Of a stretch of 64,000 bases of DNA, positions 10,195 to 18,354 are shown in pieces (the first letter of the stretch is position 1; each line of letters opens with the position of its first letter). Below the pieces are notes generated by a model, which searched no databases, was not told where the DNA came from, and saw only the letters and a list, made by a program, of their open reading frames with translations. The translations under genes and the position numbers were made by a program. Source of the stretch: Pseudoalteromonas luteoviolacea (GTDB lineage: Bacteria > Pseudomonadota > Gammaproteobacteria > Enterobacterales > Alteromonadaceae); NCBI RefSeq assembly GCF_001696455.1, contig NZ_MAUJ01000001.1, positions 1,178,001 to 1,242,000 on the forward strand. Direction: 5' to 3'.

Positions 10195-13100
10195 TTATGG
10201 ATTGGTCGATTGACCTAGGAAGTCGATGTCTGTGTAGTCGATAGAGACACCATCTATATAAGTAACTCTGAATCCATTTGTAATCTCAAGTACATCACCC
10301 ACTTTCAATGGAGACGAGTTATTGTCGATAGAGACTTCACCGACAAGAGGCGCATCTGAGTCAACCAGATTGACATTAAAGGCATATCCGTTAAACAAAT
10401 CTAACGTTACCTTCGCCATACCCAGTTCATCAACACCATCTTCATTTCTCAATGCCAGCTCAAGACCCATCACTAAATCTTGCGTGGTGCCGTTGATACG
10501 CACATTCGCCAATTCAATGGCATCGTCGACAAACAAAGGTGATGGATTACCAGTGGCATCCACTGATGTTAGCTCCGCGTACATTGTTCCGTTAAAACCA
10601 TATTGGCCATCTATAAACTCAACGATATTGAATGTTTCGCCTTTGGTCGCCTCAAAGTCTTTCGCATCTTCAATTGTCGCAATATTGCCATCTATTGATA
10701 TGACGGAACATGAAGCATTAGGAGTATCAATTGTGCCAAGCGCCCAACGCTCACATTCAGCTAAGTCTGGTGACTTCACCTCTACAGTTTGGCCTTCAAC
10801 AGCTTTTAAAATCCCACTCCAAGTCAAAATAATTCTGCTAGATGCACCCGAGTTAACTTGCGCTACAGCTGAGATTTCAGTGCCTTCTTGTGCATTGCTT
10901 AATTCAATCCGATAGCCATCTGTATCATAAGTATATGTCCAAGCCGGATAGTTTGGCGCTGTCCCCGTATGCAGCCCAGATCCCAGGTCTTGCTCCCATA
11001 TATCTCTCACAACATCGTAAACGACTTCACCTGCATTAAAGACTGCATCGGCGCCGTCTTTCGTTACAAAACCTATTGAAGTCAGTCTGGTAGTACCTTC
11101 TTTACCTCTTGCTACGTCGAACCCCGCAGCGATTTGAGTTCTAAGAGCTCGAATTGGCTGCTCTTTTGCTCTAAATACAGCCAGTCCAGAGTTAAATTGA
11201 TTTTCAATGCTTTGTACATCCGCAAGGATTTGCTCTGCTTCTTCCTTTTGAGCGTCAGTCGCTGCAGAAACATAGCTTTCAGCCCGAGCTTTTGCCAAAG
11301 CTATGTCGCTAAGAATCGCATCAACGCCACTATTTATTTCACCAAATAATTCAACGGCACTCTGTGCTGTTGCTAACGCCGCCTCAAGAGCAGTCGTATC
11401 TGTTGCAGAAGCAAATTGGCTGTTTGCATCCTCCACAGTGTTATCTAAATTATCATTCTGAGCTTCAAAGTTACTCTGCGTGGCTATAATTCTCGATAGT
11501 GCCGTTTGCGCTAGAATTTTGGCAGTGTTGTCGTCACCACCGAACGCGCCTATCGCTTTTTGTAGCTCATCGTTTGCACTTGTTACTAAAGCCGCATAAT
11601 TCGAATTCACTGAATTGGCATTTTGTAACAATGCTTGCGCGCCTGTTAGTACAGCTTGTGCCGCGCTAGTCAAAGCAGTAAATGATTCTGCACTGCTCTC
11701 AATGAGCGTCACTTGTGCGATGAGGTTCGTAATATCAGAATTCAGATTGCTCGCCGCTATCGTAACGACTAAACCATCGGCCAACTGCAAGTAGGCTTCT
11801 TTCTGTTCTAGCGTATCGAGAGTTTGTCCTGCAGCGACTACAGCAGCCAAGCTAGTGCTTAGGCTATCAAATTGCGAATTTATCACCGTAAATCGGGTTT
11901 GAGCACTCGTCAGCGCTTCATTTAGTTGCGCAACACCCTCGTTAATAAATGCTTGGTCATCAGCATTACATTCATCACCAGTACAACCTAAATCTTCTAC
12001 GGCTTTTTTAGAGTCTTCTGCCGCCTCATTTAATGTAGCTTCATCTGTAGAACCAGATTCAATCGCCTTATCTCTAGCTTCTTTGGCCTTGTCAGCCAAA
12101 TCAGCGATCACATCGTCACTTAACTCAGGTGCTATTTCTTTTAATGCGTTCTTAATCGCTTCAACATCGCCACTGGCTATAGCCACAAATACCGTCGCAG
12201 TTTTCGTTGCCTCTTCTTGAAGGGTTGCGGCAAGCGCTGCTACCGTTTGGTTGCTACTACCTTTAACAGCACCACCAGAAACCCCCGTTTTCAGAGTATT
12301 GATTACCGAATCTAATGAAGAGCCATCGCTGCTAGAAGCGATATTTTGTATGGTTGACGCAACGTTAATTAAGGCTAGTGTGCCAGCATTGATCACATCT
12401 TCAGAGCCGACATTTGTGAAATCCACAGCCCCACCAATCGAGATATCTCCGGCGAGAAGTATAGCCTCTTTCGCTGCATCTGGGCCCAATAGAAGGAGTA
12501 ATGTACTCAAACTCGCTTTAGATATGGCTGCACTGTCGATTGCATTACCATTTTCAGATTCGGATTGCAGTAGTTCCGTTGCGAGACTGGTGAAAATAGT
12601 TGCATTCGCTGTGTATGCCTTGGTTGTTCCCTCAGCCCCTTTTGATTTTCGATTTGCTTGTTGAGCGGTTATCTCCTTGACCACATTTAATGTCAGGTCA
12701 TCTTGATACCATTCGTCGAAGTCAACTTTTAAATTAGCGTTAACATCGAGATTTGATGCAGCAGAAAAGTCACCGCACCCTAAAATAGCATCGCATTTAA
12801 TAAACCCGCTTGTTTTGGTTGTTTTTACGGTTATGTATAGTGCCCCGCTAAAACTCTGGTCGATATAAAAGCCATAAGTTCCATCGTCAGCCGTTTGCAG
12901 GGAACTTGGACTACCAGCAATTATTTGTGCAGTTGCTTTGGCGATGGCATCACTTTCTGTTGAAGAAGTGGCCTTTTCTTCCACACTCCCCAACTCAGAC
13001 CTAAATGCAATGTCAATTAACTCACCATCTTTTAGCTCTTTAACAGTTAATTCGGCATTCCTCATTGTACCTTTTACTGCTTTGCCCGAAATGAATACAT

Positions 13101-13272
13101 TAAACTCTGCATTTGCCGTACCTTCTACATCTGTAGGATCTACGGGTGTTACAGGATCGACTGGTACAACAGAGGCACCATCTTCACTATCAAAAAGACT
13201 ACATCCAGTTAAACCGAGAGTTAAAGCTAACGATGCAGCTACTGGGGTAAGGTAAATTTTTTTATTCACCAC
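10195..13272 (-). CDS. Large Ala-rich surface lipoprotein, unrecognised family
   Basis: A 1025-residue protein with a lipobox (LTGC, Cys24) and a short P-V-D-P linker after it. It starts at GTG 13270-13272, five bases after a strong AAGGAGG ribosome site; a second GTG follows at once and is an alternative. Residues 55-190 hold a beta-rich domain with C160, C166 and an acidic N-x-D-x-N-x-N loop shared with the 629-residue lipoprotein. About 190-720 are Ala/Ser-rich helical, coiled-coil-like sequence. The C-terminal 300 residues are beta-rich with aromatic residues. It is first in a unit with a barrel protein and a second lipoprotein. Function unknown; surface adhesion or export are possibilities. 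Confidence 0.82.
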   Translation of the reverse strand: MVNKKIYLTPVAASLALTLGLTGCSLFDSEDGASVVPVDPVTPVDPTDVEGTANAEFNVFISGKAVKGTMRNAELTVKELKDGELIDIAFRSELGSVEEKATSSTESDAIAKATAQIIAGSPSSLQTADDGTYGFYIDQSFSGALYITVKTTKTSGFIKCDAILGCGDFSAASNLDVNANLKVDFDEWYQDDLTLNVVKEITAQQANRKSKGAEGTTKAYTANATIFTSLATELLQSESENGNAIDSAAISKASLSTLLLLLGPDAAKEAILLAGDISIGGAVDFTNVGSEDVINAGTLALINVASTIQNIASSSDGSSLDSVINTLKTGVSGGAVKGSSNQTVAALAATLQEEATKTATVFVAIASGDVEAIKNALKEIAPELSDDVIADLADKAKEARDKAIESGSTDEATLNEAAEDSKKAVEDLGCTGDECNADDQAFINEGVAQLNEALTSAQTRFTVINSQFDSLSTSLAAVVAAGQTLDTLEQKEAYLQLADGLVVTIAASNLNSDITNLIAQVTLIESSAESFTALTSAAQAVLTGAQALLQNANSVNSNYAALVTSANDELQKAIGAFGGDDNTAKILAQTALSRIIATQSNFEAQNDNLDNTVEDANSQFASATDTTALEAALATAQSAVELFGEINSGVDAILSDIALAKARAESYVSAATDAQKEEAEQILADVQSIENQFNSGLAVFRAKEQPIRALRTQIAAGFDVARGKEGTTRLTSIGFVTKDGADAVFNAGEVVYDVVRDIWEQDLGSGLHTGTAPNYPAWTYTYDTDGYRIELSNAQEGTEISAVAQVNSGASSRIILTWSGILKAVEGQTVEVKSPDLAECERWALGTIDTPNASCSVISIDGNIATIEDAKDFEATKGETFNIVEFIDGQYGFNGTMYAELTSVDATGNPSPLFVDDAIELANVRINGTTQDLVMGLELALRNEDGVDELGMAKVTLDLFNGYAFNVNLVDSDAPLVGEVSIDNNSSPLKVGDVLEITNGFRVTYIDGVSIDYTDIDFLGQSTNP

Positions 13273-13730
13273 GGAGGCCTCCTTAAATGCCCGACATTTT
13301 TCTTTTAGTTATTTAAAGCGTAGTTGTAAAAGAGTAAAACTCTAGCGATGGCACATATTTTTTTGTTGAATATTTTGTACTTAGCACATATTTGGCTTTT
13401 TCAATTCTGTTTTATAGGACACAAAGAAACTCAATAAACGCAACAAAAAACCAACCAAATGCAACAATACAAGCCATTAACGACCAAATATTGCACAACC
13501 TGTTAAATTTATGAAAGCAAAATTAAAAACAAAAGGCAACAGTATATTTATCGACCGACAAGGTTAATACTTTGATACGAACCCAGCACCGAAAAGTGAC
13601 TGTGAGGTTAAATAAGCTTGAACGAGAACTCGTATTTTTGGGAGGCTAGTTTCATTAAATTTATATGACATACAAATTGGCTGTAGTTGGTAAGCTATGC
13701 TGACTAAATTAGGGCGTAATATATTCCTGA
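13273..13730. other. Intergenic region upstream of the lipoprotein operon
   Basis: 458 bases without a gene. It must carry the promoter of the minus-strand lipoprotein operon near 13.3 kb and the 3' end of the 146-residue lipoprotein gene. A strong AAGGAGG ribosome site is next to the GTG at 13272. A small ACGAG/CTCGT hairpin occurs near 13622-13633. No ORF with a credible start was seen. Confidence 0.6.
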
Positions 13731-14171
13731 TTACTGATATGTGAAAACACTTGGTGAAAATCCCAAACGATGTCTATTCGAATCGTATAAATTAAGTGTC
13801 CATTCCATCTCGGAAAGGTTGCAAGACCCAACCATTACCTCAGATTGCCATAGCCCTTCTCTTTGCTCCACAAACATAACTGGGATCTTACCCATGTACA
13901 TGGAAACGCCTTCCAAATGAGCAATGCTTATATCCATAGGCGCCTGCGACGCAAAATAAACTTTAAATGGCGTTTCAGGTTGTGGCTTATCGGTATCAAC
14001 CCAAAACTTTATATCGCCTTCAAAAACACAAGGCTTTTCTTGAGTGCAATTTTTAGTTTTAATTGAACGTTCACTTTTTTCTGAACTTTCATGTATACTT
14101 ATATCTGGGTCTGAACAAGCCACAAGAAAAGAAACAAAAAATACCCCAGCGAATGTTGAAAAATAGCGCAT
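13731..14171 (-). CDS. Small predicted lipoprotein upstream of the cbb3 operon
   Basis: A 146-residue protein with a lipoprotein signal (FLVACSDPD, Cys19). The mature part has a Cys pair (CTQEKPC) and a compact beta-rich domain with several Met and one His (HLEGVSMYMGKIPVMF), then a further Cys and an aromatic C-terminus. The pattern recalls the Ig-like FixH/YtkA fold. It is divergent from ccoN. A role in copper handling for the oxidase is possible from the Met/His content and location but is only a guess. Confidence 0.75.
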   Translation of the reverse strand: MRYFSTFAGVFFVSFLVACSDPDISIHESSEKSERSIKTKNCTQEKPCVFEGDIKFWVDTDKPQPETPFKVYFASQAPMDISIAHLEGVSMYMGKIPVMFVEQREGLWQSEVMVGSCNLSEMEWTLNLYDSNRHRLGFSPSVFTYQ

Positions 14172-14504
14172 AATTTAAACTGACATCGGACGTACAAAGT
14201 AAGCTTAATGTTACGCTTTTCGACGGGTTTGAGCCAGTTTAGATTGGGCTGAGCCTAGATTTGGTGCAGTAAAATGCTGTACACACAATCTACTCACTGA
14301 AAATTTGATTGATGTCATGCTTTAGGGTGTTTTAGGTATCTTTTATTTTGCAAAAAAATTATTATTTCCTTGCAAAAATAAGGGTTTCTCGGACTTGCTT
14401 TGTCACTTTAGCGTACTCAAAGCGAGTCTGTTGAAATATAAAAATAGGGCCTGTTTTACAGGTTATTCATTTCTAATCGCATTAACTGCAGCGGAATCCA
14501 GAAA
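14172..14504. other. ccoN upstream region
   Basis: 333 bases between the divergent lipoprotein gene and ccoN, expected to hold both promoters. The only FNR-like sequence is weak: TTGAT-tgat-GTCAT at 14305-14318, with a perfect left half and a 3/5 right half. A T/A-rich stretch follows (14340-14390). Confidence 0.45.
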
Positions 14505-15938
14505 ATGAGCCAAACAGTAGCATCACAAACTGAGTACAATTATAAAGTTGTACGCCAATTCGCTATTATGACAGTGATTTGGGGCATCGTTGGCATGGGT
14601 GTAGGTGTCTTTATCGCAGCGCAACTTGCTTGGCCTGCTTTAAACTTCGACATTCCATGGTTAACTTACTCTCGACTTCGTCCGTTACATACGAACGCTG
14701 TTATTTTCGCATTTGGTACAAGTGCATTATTCGCAACATCGTATTATGTTGTACAACGCACATGTCAAACGCGTCTATTCTCCGATAAGCTAGCTTCTTT
14801 TACATTTTGGGGCTGGCAAGCAATCATAGTTGCAGCAGCAATAACATTGCCTTTGGGTATCACAAGCTCAAAAGAATATGCTGAACTAGAATGGCCAATT
14901 GACATCGCTATAGCTGTCGTTTGGGTCACTTATGCCGTCGTATTCTTTGGCACACTTATAAATCGTAAAGTGTCGCACATTTATGTCGCCAACTGGTTTT
15001 ATGCAGGATTCATAATTACTGTTGCTGTATTACATATCGTGAACAGCATGGCTGTACCTGTCTCATTAACTAAATCTTACTCGATATATGCAGGCGCGGT
15101 AGATGCAATGGTTCAGTGGTGGTACGGACACAACGCAGTAGGCTTCTTGTTGACCGCAGGCTTCTTGGGAATGATGTATTACTTTGTTCCGAAACAAGCT
15201 GGTCGCCCTGTTTACTCTTACCGTTTATCTGTTGTTCACTTTTGGGCACTTGTATCTCTTTATATCTGGGCTGGTCCACATCACCTTCATTATACTGCTC
15301 TACCAGATTGGACCCAATCTCTCGGCATGGTTATGTCTGTGATTTTATTTGTACCATCTTGGGGTGGCATGATAAATGGTATTATGACTCTATCTGGTGC
15401 ATGGCACAAACTTCGTACAGACCCTGTTTTAAGATTCCTCGTGGTTTCTCTTTCTTTCTACGGCATGTCAACATTTGAAGGCCCAATGATGGCAATCAAG
15501 TCTGTTAATGCCCTATCTCACTACACTGACTGGACTGTTGGCCACGTTCACTCTGGTGCGCTTGGTTGGGTGGCAATGATTTCAATTGGCGCGATATATC
15601 ACCTAATTCCTGCGCTTTTCGGCCACTCGAATATGTACAGTGTAAAACTCGTAAACACGCATTTCTGGCTGCATACAGTAGGGGTGGTTTTATACATCGT
15701 TGCAATGTGGATTTCAGGTGTAATGCAAGGCCTAATGTGGCGTGCAGTTAATTCTGATGGAACATTAATGTACAGCTTTGTACAGTCGCTTGAAGCTTCA
15801 TATCCATTCTATGTAATGCGCTTCCTAGGTGGTGTGTTCATCGTCGTAGGCATGCTGGTTATGGCTTACAACGTGTTCCGTACTGTTACGGCAAAAAGTG
15901 GCTCGCTTGCTACTGACGCAAACACACAAATGGCTTAA
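14505..15938 (+). CDS. ccoN: cbb3-type cytochrome c oxidase subunit I
   Basis: The 477-residue catalytic subunit of the high-affinity cbb3 oxidase in the inner membrane, reducing oxygen to water and pumping protons. Many membrane helices are visible. Metal ligands: H62 (RPLHTNAV) and H349 (GHVHSG) for the low-spin heme, H347 for heme b3, and H209 (WYGHNAVGF) with H259/H260 (AGPHHLHY) for copper B. The cbb3-specific Tyr is in YGHNAV. First of a four-gene operon, with ccoO 12 bases downstream. Confidence 0.98.
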   Translation: MSQTVASQTEYNYKVVRQFAIMTVIWGIVGMGVGVFIAAQLAWPALNFDIPWLTYSRLRPLHTNAVIFAFGTSALFATSYYVVQRTCQTRLFSDKLASFTFWGWQAIIVAAAITLPLGITSSKEYAELEWPIDIAIAVVWVTYAVVFFGTLINRKVSHIYVANWFYAGFIITVAVLHIVNSMAVPVSLTKSYSIYAGAVDAMVQWWYGHNAVGFLLTAGFLGMMYYFVPKQAGRPVYSYRLSVVHFWALVSLYIWAGPHHLHYTALPDWTQSLGMVMSVILFVPSWGGMINGIMTLSGAWHKLRTDPVLRFLVVSLSFYGMSTFEGPMMAIKSVNALSHYTDWTVGHVHSGALGWVAMISIGAIYHLIPALFGHSNMYSVKLVNTHFWLHTVGVVLYIVAMWISGVMQGLMWRAVNSDGTLMYSFVQSLEASYPFYVMRFLGGVFIVVGMLVMAYNVFRTVTAKSGSLATDANTQMA

Positions 15939-15950
15939 GGGGTAACGATT

Positions 15951-16571
15951 ATGAGCAGCAATGGTTCTACTAATAAACATGAAATTGTAGAAAAAAATGT
16001 CGGCTTAATGGCTATTTTAACCGTGTTTGCAATTAGTTTTGGTGCACTTGTGGAAATAACGCCACTGATGTTCCAAAAAGACACGACGCAGCCTGTAGAT
16101 GGACTACGCCCTTTAACGGCCCTTGAGATGGAAGGACGAGATATTTATGTGAGAGAAGGCTGCTACAACTGCCACTCTCAGATGATCCGCCCTTTTAGAG
16201 ATGAAGTTGAGCGTTATGGTCATTACTCTGTAGCCGGTGAATCAGTTTGGGACCACCCTTTTCAGTGGGGCTCTAAACGCACAGGACCTGACTTAGCACG
16301 TGTAGGTGGTCGCTACTCAGATGATTGGCACTACGCACACCTAATCGATCCTCGCTCAGTAGTTCCTGAATCGAATATGCCAGGCTACCCTTGGCTCGAA
16401 GAGAACATTCTGGATGGTAAATTAACCGCCAAGAAACTTGAAGTCTTCAAAAATTTCGGTGTTCCTTATACCGACGAAGATATTCAAGGTGCAAAAGCCG
16501 CTGTTGAGGGCAAGACCGAAATGGAAGCACTCATAGCCTATTTGCAACAACTTGGCACGCATTTGAAGTAA
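15951..16571 (+). CDS. ccoO: cbb3-type cytochrome c oxidase subunit II (monoheme)
   Basis: A 206-residue membrane-anchored c-type cytochrome. The N-terminal helix ([20 protein letters not shown]) anchors a periplasmic heme domain with the CYNCH motif (C71, C74, H75). The distal heme ligand is likely a Met in SNMPGYPW. It passes electrons from CcoP to CcoN. An SD-like AAGGGG precedes the ATG. Confidence 0.98.
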   Translation: MSSNGSTNKHEIVEKNVGLMAILTVFAISFGALVEITPLMFQKDTTQPVDGLRPLTALEMEGRDIYVREGCYNCHSQMIRPFRDEVERYGHYSVAGESVWDHPFQWGSKRTGPDLARVGGRYSDDWHYAHLIDPRSVVPESNMPGYPWLEENILDGKLTAKKLEVFKNFGVPYTDEDIQGAKAAVEGKTEMEALIAYLQQLGTHLK

Positions 16572-16577
16572 TTGATT

Positions 16578-16763
16578 ATGGATTACGGCACATACAGAGG
16601 CATTTTAACTCTGGTAATTTTAGTACTGTTCATTGTGATTGTTGTGTGGGCTTACAGCAAGCGTACCAAAAGTCGGTTTGATGATGCTGCTAAGGCAATA
16701 TTCGACGACGAAGTAAAACATGACAACACGATCTCAAAAGAGGAAAAGGAGTCTGAAAAATGA
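16578..16763 (+). CDS. ccoQ: cbb3-type oxidase subunit IV
   Basis: A 61-residue protein with one membrane helix (ILTLVILVLFIVIVVWAYS) and a charged tail. It stabilises the cbb3 complex. The ATG at 16578 (MDYGTYRG) is the usual start; the upstream TTG at 16572 is unlikely. It overlaps ccoP by four bases (ATGA), a sign of translational coupling. Confidence 0.92.
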   Translation: MDYGTYRGILTLVILVLFIVIVVWAYSKRTKSRFDDAAKAIFDDEVKHDNTISKEEKESEK

Positions 16764-17725
16764 CTAGCTTTTGGAGTATTTGGGTCATCGTATTGACCCT
16801 AGCATGTCTGGCTCTGATATTTGGCCTGCTTATTTGGAACCTGAAAAACTATACGGGCGTCGAAGAAGGCGAAAGCTGTGGCCACGAGTTTGACGGTATC
16901 GAAGAATTAAATAACCCACTACCAAAATGGTGGACCTATATGTTCTTCGCAACCTTTGTTTGGTCAGTTTATTACTTAGCGATGTATCCTGGTTTAGGTA
17001 ACTTTGTCGGCTTATTAGGCTGGACAAGCTCAAACCAAGGGGTCACTTCTTTAGAAGAGTCAAAGCAAGCCGTGCTTGATGCAAAAGAAAGTGGTCTGTG
17101 GGTGCAACTTGATAAAGAGTTTGAAGCAGCTGATGAACGTTTTGGGCCTATATTCAAAGCATTTGCTCAGCAAGACGTGTTAGCGCTAGCTGAGAATAGC
17201 GAAGCACTTGAAATCGGTCAGCGTCTATATGCTCAAAACTGTGCACAGTGCCACGGCTCTGATGCGCGAGGTGGGCTGGGCTTCCCTAACTTAACTGACA
17301 AAGACTGGTTATATGGTGGCAACCCTGACCAAATTAAAGAAACGTTGTTACATGGCCGCGTTGCCGCAATGCCAGGTTGGGAAGCGGCGCTTGGCGAGCA
17401 AGGCGTTAAAGAAATGACAGCCTTTGTTCTTAGCCTGTCAGGTCGTAAAGTTAATCAAAAAGACGCCGAAGCAGGTAAAAGTAAATTTGCAATGTGTGCT
17501 GCATGCCACGGCATGGACGGCAAAGGCTCCGTTGCACATAATTTACCATTTGGTGCGCCTGATTTGACGGACAACATATGGCTTTATGGCGGTTCTCAAA
17601 GAGCTGTTGAAGAGTCAGTACGTCACGGTCGCGCTGGTGTGATGCCGGCTTGGAAAGACATCCTTGGAGAAGATAAGGTTCACTTATTAACCGCGTATGT
17701 CTACAGCTTGTCGCAAGACAAATAG
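16760..17725 (+). CDS. ccoP: cbb3-type cytochrome c oxidase subunit III (diheme)
   Basis: A 321-residue diheme cytochrome c. Two membrane segments (about residues 5-27 and 58-80) precede two heme domains with CAQCH (C161, C164, H165) and CAACH (C246, C249, H250). Met ligands lie in AAMPGW and GVMPAW. It accepts electrons from soluble or membrane cytochromes and passes them to CcoO. A terminator follows the stop. Confidence 0.98.
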   Translation: MTSFWSIWVIVLTLACLALIFGLLIWNLKNYTGVEEGESCGHEFDGIEELNNPLPKWWTYMFFATFVWSVYYLAMYPGLGNFVGLLGWTSSNQGVTSLEESKQAVLDAKESGLWVQLDKEFEAADERFGPIFKAFAQQDVLALAENSEALEIGQRLYAQNCAQCHGSDARGGLGFPNLTDKDWLYGGNPDQIKETLLHGRVAAMPGWEAALGEQGVKEMTAFVLSLSGRKVNQKDAEAGKSKFAMCAACHGMDGKGSVAHNLPFGAPDLTDNIWLYGGSQRAVEESVRHGRAGVMPAWKDILGEDKVHLLTAYVYSLSQDK

Positions 17726-17743
17726 CTAAATTGTATATAACCT

Positions 17744-17777
17744 AGTAAGCCTCTGGTATTCAGAGGCTTACTTTTTA
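17744..17777 (+). terminator. Rho-independent terminator after ccoNOQP
   Basis: A 12-bp perfect stem (17744-17755 with 17761-17772), five-base loop and T-run. It separates the structural operon from ccoH, which needs its own promoter or read-through. Confidence 0.92.
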
Positions 17778-17857
17778 ACGTAGTAAGTACCTAAACTTTA
17801 AAGAATTATACAACCGTACATTAAGTACATAACAACATTGTAAAGTAGTGAACAATT

Positions 17858-18349
17858 ATGAATCCAACTCCGTGGTATAAGAATTTTTGGCCTTGGTTTT
17901 TAATGTTTTTCCCGCTGGTTACGATTATAGCGTGTGTTATTTTAGTCACTGTTGCAGTGGGTAATGGACCTGACATGGTAGTTGATGATTATTATAAAAA
18001 AGGTAAAGCCATCAATTTGGAATTGAGCAAGTTTAACAAAGCAAAAGCGCTATATCTGCACGGAGATTTACGCGTAGAAAACGACAGAGTCAGTTTCAAT
18101 TTTACCAAAGGCGATCACAGTAAAGTAAACGCGCTCAAAGTCTCATTTTACCACCGAACTATCAAAGAATATGATTTTTCCCTCACCCTCCTAGCAAATG
18201 CCCGTGGCGCATTTACAGGGTTACTTGAAGAGCCTCATCAAGGTGCTTTTACCGTTTTTATTGAACCAATGGATGGGAGTTGGAAGATGAAAGAAAATCT
18301 ACAACTCCCCTCTGAGAGCCTTATTTCAATCACACCGCAATACAAGTAG
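17858..18349 (+). CDS. ccoH: FixH/CcoH cbb3 oxidase assembly protein
   Basis: A 163-residue protein with an N-terminal WYKNFWPWFLMFFP motif, one membrane helix and the D-D-Y-Y-K-K-G-K-A-I-N motif that marks FixH/CcoH. It helps assemble or stabilise the cbb3 complex in the inner membrane. It is separated from ccoP by a terminator and 133 bases, and from ccoI by 5 bases. Confidence 0.93.
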   Translation: MNPTPWYKNFWPWFLMFFPLVTIIACVILVTVAVGNGPDMVVDDYYKKGKAINLELSKFNKAKALYLHGDLRVENDRVSFNFTKGDHSKVNALKVSFYHRTIKEYDFSLTLLANARGAFTGLLEEPHQGAFTVFIEPMDGSWKMKENLQLPSESLISITPQYK

Positions 18350-18354
18350 GCGAT

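Noticed and set aside
12251..12664. Plus-strand frames opposite the large lipoprotein and carB
   Set aside because: They mirror biased codon use of the true genes and lack ribosome sites and family motifs.
14305..14318. FNR box for ccoN
   Set aside because: The right half matches only 3 of 5 positions, so it is mentioned as weak and not called as a site.
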